Assembly: GCF_003945595.2 (NCBI RefSeq)
Contig: NW_024104507.1
Span: 186,001 to 250,000 of the forward strand
Length of the DNA: 64,000 nucleotides
Direction: 5' to 3'
DNA from: Pipra filicauda
Lineage: Eukaryota > Chordata > Aves > Passeriformes > Pipridae
Below the pieces are notes generated by a model. That model was not told the DNA's origin. It did not search any database and worked only from the letters and a program-made list of their open reading frames with translations. Of the stretch, positions 1-12,700 are shown in pieces. How positions within the stretch are numbered: position 1 is the first letter of the stretch; every line of letters begins with the position of its first letter. The position numbers and the translations under genes were made by a program.

Positions 1-2271
1 AGAATATTCTTAAAAATATCTGTAAACATATGTCACAATCTTGCTTCTTTCAGGATACAGAACTGTTTTCTGGGTATTTAATTTGCTTTTGGTTTCACTG
101 GAGGCACCAGAGATTGGCAAAAGCTGTTGTACAAAAGACAGAGTAACCACCACTTGCCATTTGAAAGCCAAAATCTTATGAAGGCAAGTGAGTTACCTGA
201 AGGCACATGACTGCAGGATTTGATTTCATTGGGAATACAATATTTGCATCTGCCTGTGAGAGGGGTAGGGTTAGGGTACAAAGTAGAAGTGATAAGCCAA
301 ACATATCTTTTCCCATACTAGATGTTGATTAGATGAAGAATGCCTGCTGAGGTTGAATAAACAACAGATGTTTTTGGCTTTTGTTCCCTGAAGCTGGAAA
401 AAGTTGATAGCTAAACAGTAACAACATGTTATGAATCATTCTTGTAGTTTTATTAATATGTTCATTTGACTTTAGCTCTAAAATATTAATATAAAATGCT
501 GAAAGAGCTAATGAGACAGTGGTACTTCAATGTTTCTCTCAGTGATGTCACAGAAGGGTTTATTGATTCTATTTAACTTCTAATTGGCTCACATTATTAA
601 ATTATCATCATTCAGGCTAGAAATTAGTTTAAATGATCAATCAACAAAAATTAAGGTCAAGATTATTAGTGACAGAGTGGATAGGCAGATAAATAGATCA
701 ATAGAAAGAAATAAAGATAGATCAAGCAGAAGTTTAGACCAAACGGAAAAAGTAGGTCGACCTTTTTCTCTTTCTTAATTACATACCCACTGGCTTTTTC
801 TGTGGGGACTTGAAATCTTGAAGTCTATTTCTTCACTGCATAATTAGAATTCTCAGATCTGACTGATCATGTCAAATTTTGAAGCAGAACAAATAGTGAA
901 AACTGGGCACACTGAGATGTTGAGCCATCAAATTCCATTAGTAAAGTCACGGCTTAATAGAATCCTCTACTAATTCTACCAAGTTAAGATATGTGGAACA
1001 CAGAAATACTTAAAAAAAAAAAAGCTCCACATTAATTAAAGAAACTTGTGATAAATCAGTCTAGACTGGTGCATAACCCTAAATTTGAACTGTTAGATTA
1101 GCATGGTTATAAACTGACTGCACTTTTTTTTCTAATATATCCCAATCACTAATTACTGAAAGCACACTCCTAATTTAACTAATATTCCCAAATCAAGGAT
1201 TTTTTTACTTGACTTTGTTCTATCACACCACTGACTCAGGAACATTGTATAATATCTAGTAAGCTTCCCATTTTCACAAAGTGTGTCTGATCTTTTCTCA
1301 GCCACATCCAGAACATTTTATATTTTCTCCTCATTAGCCCAGAATAGGCTGCATTCTCCTTAATGATCACTAGGGATCACTCAGATTTCTGCACAAACTA
1401 GGACAAGCTATTTCACTGTTTTGCACCTTGGCTTTCCTATCTGAAAATGAGGATGTTGATTTTTGCCCTCTTTCCTTTAAATGAATTGAGACATGTGTAT
1501 AAAATACTGCTCAACGTTAAAAAGAACAATAATTTTATTTTCTGTTTTCCCATCAAAATAGCACCTCAGGTTTGCTGCTAAAAATTTTAAAAGTTATACA
1601 CCAGTTTTCTGTTTTAGGAAGAGTCTGACTGTACTGCTAACTACTCAGATTAACATCTGTGTCCTGAATTATGACTGTATTATTTCTTTGCAGGGTTTCC
1701 CAAAGCTCCTTCCAAGGGATAGCCGGGTACAGGGACACCTCTATGTCTCTTTATATGCTTCCAGAGGCACCCACAGCTACAGTTTGAAAGGTGGGCAACC
1801 TTCTACATCCAAGCCTGTCTCCTTCCTTACCAATCCTGCCTCCTGGCCACTGTGTCAGCCTTTGTGTCATTGGAAGAAGAGGGACAGCAAAAAAAGGTTG
1901 TATTCACCAGTGGTATCAGACTTCAGATGCTGTGTGGATAAATAAGTCCTGCCATGATGATCCAGAAGAATAGTTTCTTGGGATAAGCTACCAGATGACT
2001 CCTTCACTACACAGTGAAACTTGAGGAAGACATGAGCAAGACATAAGATCCTCTCCCAGTAGCAGAGGATCAGACTTCATGAATGAGGAATTTCCATGTT
2101 TCCGTGAAAACTGACCACTCATCCGTAATTTAATAACATATAAAACACATAAACATATAAAACTCTTCCATGTGTATTTGCCAGTAATAAGGGACTCACC
2201 TTTCTCAAAAGGGCAAGAAGATCTTTGCTCATGAGCCTGCAGGGCTCACTGACAGAGCTTTGCACTAAGGC
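1..2271. other. Unrecognised AT-rich sequence
   Basis: I see no recognisable gene or transposon. Reading frames are short (85 codons or fewer) and resemble nothing I know. Around 660-730 there is a purine-rich stretch with several loosely spaced GATA words. A 12-base run at 266-277 equals two TTAGGG units, too short to be called a telomeric relic. At 1691-1790 an acceptor-like and a donor-like splice signal bracket a 97-base segment, covered under findings. Confidence 0.6.
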
Positions 2272-2540
2272 AGGACAGGGGCAGTGGTTTTAAATGAAAA
2301 GAGGGTTGATTTAGATCAGATATATGGAAGAAGTCTTTTACAATAAGGGGAGTAAAACACCAACACAGGTTGCCCAGAATGGTGGTGGATGCCCCATCCC
2401 TGGAAACATTCAAGGTCATTTGGATGGGGGGCTCTGAGCAACCTGATCTAGGTGAAGATTTCTCTGTTCAGTGCAGGGCGCTTGGTCCAGAAGACCTCTA
2501 AAGGTACCTTCCAACACCAAGTGTACTATGATTCTATGAA
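2272..2540 (+). mobile_element. CR1 LINE, 3' end fragment
   Basis: This is a 5'-truncated copy of the avian non-LTR retrotransposon CR1, which moves by target-primed reverse transcription. It matches my memory of the CR1 3' region over its whole length. Landmarks in order are a purine-rich segment around 2285-2345 (GAAAAGAGGG, then GGAAGAAGTCTTTTA), the block ACAGGTTGCCCAGAA near 2364, CATCCCTGGAAACATTCAAG near 2395, CTGAGCAACCTGATCTAG near 2432, and the terminal TATGATTCTATGAA at about 2527-2540. The octamer tail fixes the orientation as plus. Indels and substitutions throughout mean it is an old, inactive copy. The 5' boundary is uncertain by roughly 20 bases. Confidence 0.92.
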
Positions 2541-5279
2541 AGTTTCCAGATATATTCTTTACTCTCTTTTTTGTCTTTTAAATAATTTCCTTTCCTTTTC
2601 TTTTATTTTTCCTGCTATATTTCACTATCCTCACTACTATGCACTTGCTCACAGTAGCAGTTGCTCTGCATTAGAGCTGATTAAAAGCATAAAGAAATGT
2701 ACTGAAGAAAGAAGTTACCATAGTCACTCCTGAAATGTTTGTACAGCCATTTCATGCTTTCAGAAAGTTCAAAATAGTGGGAAAAACCACAAATGGAAAA
2801 AAGTTAGGAAGAACTGAAGAGATTCTTCCTGACAGTCAGTAAAAACATACATTTCCAAATATTTCTGAATTACATTTTCAACTCCCATTTTCCCCCCAAG
2901 TCTCAAATGCCCACCTCTCAGACCAAGGTAGTTTCTCTTGTTTCGATTCACTTTTCCACGGTGCAGACTGCTTGGCTTTTTAAGTCTGGAGAATTCTTCT
3001 ACCTACAAACAAAAATCAATGCATATCCTCCTTAGAGCAGATAAGGGCCGCAACGGTCCTTCATCAGTCTTCTGATGATGTGTATTATTTTAGGTGCCTG
3101 GTCTGTGATTTTGAATGGGGCAGAACAGATGAGATGGCTTTCTCTAGACACATTCCTCAGCCTTTTTGAACTCCCAATGGAAAGTTGCTGTTTATTCTCT
3201 CCTCACACCCACTCAGCCTCGCTGCGCCTCAGCAGCTGCCGTAAAATTCTCCCCCTGATGCTGATGCATAACTCACATCTGCATTAATCAGAGCACATAA
3301 GGAGAAGCAGTGAGAGGGAAAATATACCCTCGTGAATTTGGAAGCTCTGAGAGCATCTAAGAATATGTGTTATCGTTTCCTTGAGTGTACTATTAAAAAT
3401 AAAATAAAGCATCTCAAACGCACAGGATTCAGTTCAAGATACACAGACATCTGAACCAAGTAGGGTTCAATTTTTCCTTGTTTCTCTGGTGTTGTTCAAG
3501 TCTTTCTAAAAACAAGCAAACAATAAACAACTGCAAGGCACTCTGGAGAATATTTCAGCCCAGCTGTGCTAAAGTAAAATGTGAAATACTGCATACAATG
3601 ACGCTGAAACTTTGCTCAAATTGTCATAAGTCTCTCTTGTCACATGCATTTACATTAGCTGCTGAACACTGAACTGACTCCACAACATGTCTAAGCAAAT
3701 TACAAACCAAATAAGGAGGAAAAAAAGAAAGTAAAATTACTTTTCTTCCATAAATTGCTATTATATACTACAGAGGTTACAAGAAAAAAGTGACAAAGAA
3801 AAGACAGTAAATATTTTCTCAGTTTTGAGAAAAAGCTATGAGGAGGGGAAAATAAAGAAAACAAACAAAAAAAGATGCATTAAAAATAAAAACATTAGGC
3901 CGAGAAAATTAGTCAAATCGAGCCACTGTCACAGGGCAGATGAGCTTATCATGTTTTAAAGAGAGAGTTATATTTTCAGTAGCAGATATACTAATATCTT
4001 TCTCACAGACATTTATTCAGTGATTTGAGGCTCAGCAGAAAAGAAATTCCTAATTTTCCACAGTCAAAGATATTCAGTAGCTTGTCCCTGGATACCCAGG
4101 GAATATGAGTCCAAGTCTTATCCTCTCTGTGCATCTCATAGTCAATGTTATCAATATTATTATAAGAAACAATACTGTAGAAATGTGAGTTCACAGCATC
4201 CAGTTATGTCAGTTAGTCTCTGAAAATAAAATACTAAAAAAAAAAAAAAAAAAAAAAAAACAGAGAGAGAAGAAGGAAAAAAAAAAAGAAAATTTGAACA
4301 GAAATATGAGAAATATGTTCTGGAAAACCACTGACAGTTTGGTTTATTGAAGTTCAGAAAGGACAAAAGATGAGAACGGGAAGAAAAAGGGAACTCAATT
4401 CATCACATAAGGCAAATGACCTACTGTAATAAAGTTATATCTGTCATCTCTTAGGTGGCTTCTTGAATGTAAATACAGGAGTTGTGCTCATGATGATCTT
4501 CATCACTGTTCCGAGGACACTGATAGATTAGGGAACTGACAAGGTCTCTCTAGGACTTCGACATGTTTGAAGTATTTCTCCTCTATCTGTGAATAAATCA
4601 GAGGAAAAATTTCAGTGGAAGGCAGGTGTGTCCTTCTCAAGTCCCTTTTGTGCTGCTCTCTGCATGCAGGTGATTTGTAGTCCCCTCACCAGCTTGATGG
4701 AAACATGAGGCAACTCCAGACATGGGCTAAAACAAATGCTTGCCATGTGGATATTTTCAATAGCAGGCAATTTTTTTCCATGTGGCTTAAAGTCTACAAC
4801 ATCTTGAAGAAAAAAGATCTTTAAGAAGAATAACACAAAAGTCACCATACTTAAAGGCAAATTATGTTTTCAATATTTTTGGAAGTTTTCATGTATTTAA
4901 TTTGCTATACTGCTCTAAGTTCTTTTCAAATATTCCCTCTAGGAATAGTTAAAGACTGTAAATGTTCCTGAATCACAGAAAAATTACAGGAGACATTAAC
5001 ACTATGTCTGCACCTAGCATTAGAATGGTAATTTGTAAGGAATGATTAATATCCAGAAATGAATGACAAATAAAACTTGCACCAGCCTGAAGCCAGATAT
5101 TTTAAAAAAGATGAAGCAGTTGCAAAAAGTATGACTGCAATTTAAAAAAGAAGCAACAGTGAATGTCAGAGTGGAGGGAGAGGAGGAAAGAGAAAAAAGG
5201 ATAGCAGTTCTGAAGATTATTAAGAGCAATCACTTTACATTGCAGGTGATGTTGTAGTACACATGATGTGTGATAGTAC
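2541..5279. other. Unrecognised AT-rich sequence with one long A run
   Basis: No gene or transposon is recognised here. The stretch includes an A25 run at 4236-4260, listed separately. Reading frames are under about 95 codons and show no family signature. The segment around 3180-3300 is locally less AT-rich and contains GCATTAATCAG, which could be an old regulatory element, but nothing in the sequence alone demonstrates that. Confidence 0.6.
4236..4260 (+). repeat. Poly(A) run, A25
   Basis: This is an uninterrupted run of 25 A, followed by a short GA-rich stretch (CAGAGAGAGAAGAAGG) and a second A-rich run. It could be the tail of an old retrocopy, but the sequence upstream is not recognisable as an element or as a spliced gene copy, so it is reported only as a simple repeat. 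Its length probably varies between individuals and assemblies. Confidence 0.95.
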
Positions 5280-5347
5280 CTGGGTTAATGGCTGGGTTAG
5301 ATGGTCTCAGAGGTCTTCCCCAGCTAAATGATTCTATGATTCTCTGA
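5280..5347 (+). mobile_element. CR1 LINE, short 3' end
   Basis: Only the last ~70 bases of a CR1 copy are recognisable. GGGTTAATGGCTGGGTTAGA is followed by TGGTCTCAGAGGTCTTCCCC and the tail AAATGATTCTATGATTCTCT. The order (a GATGATCT-like block, AGGTCTTTTCC-like block, then AAATGATTCTATGATT) is diagnostic of the CR1 3' end in birds and gives plus orientation. Sequence 5' of 5280 may belong to the same element but is too diverged for me to say. Confidence 0.85.
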
Positions 5348-8300
5348 CTTATCTGGGTACACAAAAAAGTTGAATAATCAGTAAACAAGTGAATAAAGCA
5401 AAGGAGTTAATGGATATGAAAATCAACATATATTCAAGTAGAGTTGTGGTTGTTTTCCAGAGTCCTAAATACATAATAACATTACTTTATTCTTCTCTCT
5501 ATTTCCTGACCTTTTGCTTACCTCTCTCAAATTTTTCAGTTGTATTAATTAAACTTGTCATCTTAAACTGGTGTGTTTTTTTCTTCCAAAGTAGACATTT
5601 CACTGTATTTCCTTCCAATATTTCCTGTCTACCTTGTAGGAGGGATTAGAAAGGATTTCCAAAGTACCTGGAAAACATCCAGGTACTATGTGACCTCTTT
5701 TCATTGGTGATCATGATAGAGAGCAAAGTCAGAGCAAAACTGAATGGCCTGACCAAAGAAATCCCATTTCTGACAGGCTGAGCCAAAAGCAACTGCAGCC
5801 AAACTCTGAGCTGAACTTGAAGTGCAGTGGAATAAAGGACATCTACATCTGCCTTTGTGGAGAAAAATGAGGAGAAAAATGTTTATGCTACATGCCCAAG
5901 GCATACAGAGGTTGCATTGTGAATGTCCAAGCAGGACAAGAATCCTGTTGGACTCCTGCTTAGTTGCCAGCTGGTACCAACAATTTTCATCTACTCAAGA
6001 TTAATGGATCCAGTGGTTCATCTAAGGTTAGTTTCTGCGAAATGGTCCAAGAGGATTTTTTTCTCTTTATTTGTATTTTTAATTTTACTTTCTTTCCTAA
6101 CCTATTTTTCTTGCATCTTTCACATTTTGCCGTGATGCTAATTAATCTTGTCATCAGCTTACATTCATGACACATCTTCACAGACAAGTTATCCTGAGTT
6201 AATTTTTAACATAATATTCATGCGTTCATAATTCAAATATTCACATATTCCAACACAGTTTTAAGGAAGGCATAAGCAGTAAGAAGATTAGTGCTGAATA
6301 TTCAGATATAGGTAAAAGAAGGACATCACTCTGTATGAAGAGACTCGTCTGTAATTGTTTCCAGAACAAGTCAGTGTTGAGATTTTGTTTGTGCTTGTGT
6401 GGTTTCGTGTTTAACTCTCTGAAGTCCATGAAAACATATTGTTTCCAATAAGCTTTAGGTGTATGTAAAGCCTGTACATGGCATCTCAGGATCACAAATG
6501 TCAGTGATAGTCCCTCTATGACTGAGTTGTCCGAGCCCAATGACATCCAGTAGCAATTTCAAATGGCACAAACTGTAGTAGTCTGGAGACTGCTACAGGG
6601 GTTAAAAAGAATCATATTTCTAAAACTCATTCTCTACACTGAAAAAATTACGGTTTACCCTGATAACATTCAGTAGGAACTCACTCCACAATGGCAGTGC
6701 ATGTCTACAAGGGCAATCTTTACAAGGAAGGCATGAACCTCACCTGCTTGAGTGGATTAAATCAGGCAGGGGCCACAGCTACTCCAAGGGACTCAAAAAC
6801 ACACCCTGTGAGTGTGTGGAGTCATTTGGTGATCAGTCTCAACACACCACCCAGAATCTGCAGAACATTTAGTTCAGAAGTCACTGTAAGAAAAAGAAGA
6901 AAAGAAGCCTGACTGAACTTCCTTCCTTGATTTAGTGAGGGGTATTAGACTATTGCTTTTGGATACAAATTTTGCCATTGTTCTACTTTAGTGCTGAGCT
7001 TCAGACTTTCAGGCATAGGTACTCTCAGTTAAAGTGAATTACCACTTCGATAATAAATCACAGTGATGAGAGACAGATTATGAGATATAAGTGGCTAAAC
7101 TTTGCTTTTTCCTGGTTTCAGATGTATGAACAAGGATCCTGGTTAGCTGTAAATGTAATTTTTAGACCCCAAAATGGAACTGAGTTTTATATCTGCCCAC
7201 TGTAACTCAAACCCAGGTGCCCTAAATAATTTATCTTTGTACTGGCTCTTAACTCACCAAAGATTTCAGAAAAAAAAAAAAAAAGATAAAGGACTAAAAA
7301 GAAATATAAAAAGAAATTTGAGATAGCATCAAATATGGCAACAGCATTTATATTTGAAAGTAATCTGATAAGAGGAAAAAAGGGGAAACACTTCTAGCAG
7401 CTGAATTAAAGCTCTGAGGAGTTAAGAAAATTAGAACAGAAAAAAGATGACACTTCTGAAGCTGAACCCAAAGGTGAGAGAAAATATCTAATCTGCAACA
7501 CAGTCTGCTTAGTGTCCCATAACTCAGCACAGGATTTTTCAGCAATAAGTACAGAGAGAAGCCAGTTAGGAATTGGAAGCATCAGTGAGAACATCACAAA
7601 GGGTAATGGAAAAGTTCCAGATGACTTCATGAGACTGTGGATCAGGCAAAAGAGTCAGTTAAAGTTGAATGGTGGGAACAGGTTTTCCCTTGGCAATTCT
7701 GGGAAAAACTATTTTCCACAACAGATTTTTGGGAAATTGTATTATAAATCAAAAAATTCTTTAGACACACATTTAAAATCTTTTTTTCATGGTTGAATCT
7801 TTCTGACAATTTCAAATATATGTTGTTTTCATACAAAACTTCATTTTGTGAATGAAAAAAATTCATGATGAGAAAATGCTCCCCTCTTCTCCCAAAATTG
7901 TGGAAACAAAGACAAATTAAAATAGGTGATTTTAATTTTGCAAGACATTTGATTCTCTCCACATGCAATAACAAGTTTTAATTCATATCCAGTGTTCCTG
8001 ATGTGATTTAAAAAAAACAAGAAAACAAGACTCCAAGTCTGTCATATCTGCCAGAGTCTTCCTTTCTAACAGTATTCATTATTGCTCAAACCAGTGCAAG
8101 AAACAGATAATACGTGTTTTGTTCTTTTGACAACTATTAATTTCATTGAAAGCATAGACGTTTAGGCCTGTGTAGACACAAGATTTAAACAAGCAGTGTT
8201 TAAAACAAATCTCATTTTAAAAAGCTTGATTGACGTGGCAGTGTGCCATGTGACTGTTTTGCAAATTATAACTTGTATCCATTAGAACAAAAAAGTAGAA

Positions 8301-9567
8301 AAAGTTTGCCTTTTCTTTTAGGCATGTCAGATCAGGCAAAAGAGTTTCCTACTTTGAAGAGATTTGCTGTAGATGCCAGAGGCAGGACAAATAGGTATTT
8401 GGAAAAAAAATTGAACGTAATATATCAGTTGTGAAATGCAGAGTGTTTTCTGCTCTCCTTTGATGAGTGACCTGTTCCTCACACAGCTTCCAGTGAACAT
8501 AACAACAGTTCATGTTCTCTGGGGTAGGATCTGGAAAGTTCTGGACTAAAAATACCAAAGATCACCAGCTACATTCATGGGACCAGCAAACTTCTCTAGG
8601 TGTGACAACCAAGACACCTTCTGGTTGCAGACTGTGACCTGGGTGAATGTGGCTTTGCCACTAGTCTTCCAAAATTCTGCTGAGTTGGTACCTAAAATAA
8701 TCCTGCAACATCGGTTTCAGATTTAAGCCCCTGAAGATGAAAAAGCAAAAGGTCACATAAAAAGCTTTACAAAGGAATCAGGCACCCCAGATTTGAGCCT
8801 GGCCAAGAAAATCAGAGCAGGAACAGTTTTATTCCCCTGGTATCATACTCTTCCAGTAGAGAAGTTTGATTTTTCAGGCCACTCACCCCGAGGATCTGCC
8901 TCTTGCATATGGGATGAAACAAGAGCTGAAGTGAAGCAGTTCACAGCTACTCTCCCAGCCTCCAGACTGACAGTCTCTCCACTCACGGTGTGCAGCTCTG
9001 ACCTTTCCTTGCACTTCAGGGAAGGCAATCACCTCTACTGCCTCCTAAAATGTTTCAGCATCTACCACAGCCAGTCTTGTGTCTTCTGTCTGCCAAGACA
9101 TCTTTCTACTGAAGGATGTGAACTAGCAGCTTTTGTTTGTTAGAGTTTAAAATTAAAAATCATCATCCTAGAGAACAGCTCAGCCTCTCTCTCTCTTTGT
9201 GCATATGTTCTTTACCTTCAGGAAACCCAAGTAATTCAACTTAGCATTTGCAGTGAAAAAGGTTTAAGGAGACTACATTGTTTTTGATTCCTTGAGGGAA
9301 CCTCCACTACTTTTTGTTTCAAGTAAAAAATTTCTAGAAACTTCTACAGTTCTTTAGAGCCAGATGTAACATTTGGAACTATCATTTCCATCAAAATTAG
9401 ATGCAGTGCTGGAATTTAAATATTCTTCCTGCTCAAATCTGGCAGTGACCAAAATCATGCTGTCAGACTCTCAGCCTTGTATTCAGAGAGAGCACCTAAA
9501 GCCAGCTCTTAGGAGCCTAAGTGTTCATGCTTTGCCCATAGTGGTCCCAAGAGCCCATTTCACTCTC
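5348..9567. other. Unrecognised AT-rich sequence
   Basis: I see no recognisable gene or transposon over about 4.2 kb. There is a 15-A run at 7270-7284. The longest frames (about 95-116 codons, near 7.5-8.0 and 8.8-9.1 kb) overlap one another on opposite strands and show no domain, signal peptide or codon pattern that would support a gene. Confidence 0.6.
7270..7284 (+). repeat. Poly(A) run, A15
   Basis: An uninterrupted run of 15 A, with no recognisable retroelement upstream. Confidence 0.9.
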
Positions 9568-9776
9568 GTAGAATCATTGAAGTTCTCCCAGATAAAGTAC
9601 AATCATGAATTCAGCATCACCATATCCGCCACTAAACCACATCTTCAAGTGCCACATTGACCTGGCTTTTCAACACTTCCAGGGATGGTGATTCCACCAC
9701 TGCCCTGGGCAGTCTGTTCCAATACTTGACCACACTTTCAGGCAAGAAATTTTCCCTAGTCTTACCTCTAAAGCTT
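9568..9776 (-). mobile_element. CR1 LINE, 3' end fragment (minus strand)
   Basis: A decayed CR1 copy in minus orientation. On the plus strand it begins with the reversed tail (GTAGAATCATTGAAG, from TAGAATCAT-type octamers). It continues through CCACTAAACCACATCTTCAAGTGCCAC near 9630, CTTCCAGGGATGGTGATTCC near 9676, CCTGGGCAGTCTGTTCCAA near 9704 and TTTCAGGCAAGAAATTTTCCC near 9737. This is the standard reverse-complement order of the CR1 3' region. Homology fades after about 9776, which marks the 5' truncation. It is more diverged than the copy at 42.7 kb. Confidence 0.9.
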
Positions 9777-12700
9777 AAGAATATTAGAATTATTAATGTT
9801 GGTCAGGATATTTTGGCTGATAATCCACAGGTGGGGCTGGAGGCTCACAGGGAACTGTCTCTGTAACTGTTCTGGGGAACACCTTGCTTAAAATACTGCT
9901 TTTAACCTCAATTCTGCAAAATAAGCAACAGTGACCTTTTAAGCTTCCCCCCCCCTTTTTTAAACTATATAAGTTTTTAGAAGAAAAAAAGTAAAGCTTC
10001 TACACATGTCACTCATTTGAGGCTCTTACCACTTTAACACTGTGCAACAATTCTCACCCTGATTGTACCTTATTTTCTTCAGACCTTGAAACTTTCCATC
10101 CATTTTACATCCTCTCATCCCCAAATTGGATCCCCAAGTTCAGCTCCACATCCTGTCCTCCCAGAGCCCTTTGTATCTCGCAGCTGAGTGAATTTTAAAC
10201 TGAATTTACTATGGCTGAAGCATGAGATTTCCTTCCTCAGACACTAGAGACTCTACTCAGAAAGAAATACCACCTCAGCTGTATTTAGATAACTAGAAAA
10301 GACCTAGCTTTGTACTTTTAGAATAACAAAACAGAAGCCAGCACATATCTACTTCTCCTAATTAAATGACACTGTTAAAGGCTTGAGTTTAAGATGTATC
10401 TGAGTGAAGATGCATGAAAGTGAGGAATACAAATCAGTCTATAAGTGAAAAAATAGAGATGTGGAAATAGTGGCAAGGAGATTTTTATCACTTTTTAAGT
10501 GACAGGTCAATTACCTTGTTTACTGAAAAACAAAAACATTTTTCTGTTAATGAAGACCAAGTTCTCAAATTGGCAAGTAAATGGAGTTTAAAAGTGTCAA
10601 ATAAGTTTTTCCTTATTTGTTAAGGGTATAAATATTCTACATGGAAATCATGAAACCATGAAGTCAGAGTTTTCCACAAGAAATAAATATGCAGACAATT
10701 TATCAGTTGCCACTGGAAATTAGTCATAATATTACTTATAATTTTTCTTCCATACAGTTAATAATCATGTATGTTAAAACATTTACTTTATAATTCATGA
10801 GATTTGGACACTAAAGAAGTTCTGAAATTGGGCGTACAATTTTAGAAACTCATAAATATACATGACCAAAAATCCATAAATAGCAACATGTCTATCCAAC
10901 TAAGAAATGTGCTACTTTTGTGTTTTTATAATCATGCATTGAAATAAGATCAGCCAACTATTTGTGGCTGATGGAAAATGTGATACAGAGACACACACCC
11001 TTGAGTACTAGAAATGATGGTTAATGTGTAATGTTAACTGGTGGTATGATTAATTGTGTCTTAAAATCAGTGGAATGAGCCAGACTCTATAAAAAACTTC
11101 AAACTGGTTCTTCTGTGATGTTTGGGGGGCAAAAAAGGCACAAAGGGGAAAAAGCAGCTTTTAGAGTATTATTCTTTTGAATTTCTTCCTTATGAGACAC
11201 AATGCTAGAGCATGCAGAAAAATAAACTATTTTTGTTTCTTGCAAAAATGTTGAAGTTTGAACTAGGACCATGTGGAGATTTTGAAAGAATCCTGCACCA
11301 AGGAACGTTCTGAGGAGTCTGACACTAAGGTCATGCATCCAGCATGAATTCCTTCTAAATTAGGCAAAGCTGGACTGCACTTCCCATGTCAGGTAAGTGC
11401 CCTGACCCCACGGTCCTGGCTGCCTGGGGGAAGGATGGGCTCTGCTGTCTTTTTCCCTATTGCCCACTATGGGACTTTTGATGGAACTAATACGCTGCCA
11501 CAACAGCTTTTCACTTTAAATGGATCTTTGCTTTCTGATGAAAAGCCATTCAGTTAGGGGGAAAAAAAAAATAGAATATCTCCTTGTTCTAACAAACAGG
11601 AGGTGATGTCTATTACTCAGGCTTGACAGTGCCTGACTTGTATGGGGGTGGAAAAATGAACACCTGGAGTGTTTTACTCTTTCCATATTTCACAGGGGAA
11701 GAAAAGTTTATTCCCCACAGCAGTGGCATCCTCTGCTCCATTTTGGCTTGAGCAGAGAGATAAGAAAAAACCTCTTATTATTCAGGTTGTGTCACAGATA
11801 CAGGAAATCTGTGAGGGACCAGCTCATCAAGAAGAAAGATTTCCACCCACACGGGTCAGCTCAGTGAGTGCACAGTGTGGCCTGTGTGGGGGGAAAACAG
11901 CACAGCCTCCCATCAGCCAGGGATGGTGCTGGGAAAGGGAGGGACTGAAGAGGAACTGCAAAGTTTGTGGGGATGCCGGTTCTGCCACGGCCACCCACAC
12001 ACCCCCAGCAGGAGTCACAGCTGACACTGGCACTGCAAGGCCTGGGGGGATTTGGGTCTGAACTTTGCCATGAGTTTGACACTTTCCAATGCCTCCTCCA
12101 GCAGCATTTTGTAAAGCTCTTGGCTCATGGGTGCTTTGCTTGAATGGCTAAATCAATGATATCATCACATTTACCATTCTGAGGAAGTGCTTCATGTTTT
12201 CCTGAGGCTCTGAGATTAAGTATCTTGAAAACTAAATGGCATCTGCAGGCTGTTATTTCTGAAGTGCCAGACACTGAAGGATCATAAAGTCAACTTTCTG
12301 AGGCTTCATTAAAAAAAAAAAATTAAAAATGAGTAACACAAGTGGAAGTAGTAACAGGAACTGTGTTACTACACAGTAAACCTTCAAATCAACAGTCTGA
12401 CTAATGCATGAGTCATTATTCATATTAAAAATAATTGCTAAATAAAACCCACAAAAAAATAAGTTATGTGGAACTTTAGTAATACATGTATACAAGTTTT
12501 CTGTGCAAACTAAAAATCAGCTTATATTCTTAAGCCTTATAAATTATTGACTTTTCATCAAAAAGCAGATAATACATTACCCATCCATATACTTCAACCA
12601 TCATACTATAGCTTGTGCCCAAGTTTAGATCTTGTGTATAGATTTACTCTTCTTCTAATGCATCCCAATATCACAACCAATCCCTCCGAAAAGACAGCTT

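Noticed and set aside
266..277. TAGGGTTAGGGT as an interstitial telomeric repeat
   Set aside because: Only two units; this length occurs by chance.
11669..12061. 130-codon frame as a protein-coding gene
   Set aside because: No domain, no good start context, and an overlapping antisense frame of similar quality. GC-richer DNA gives longer frames by chance.
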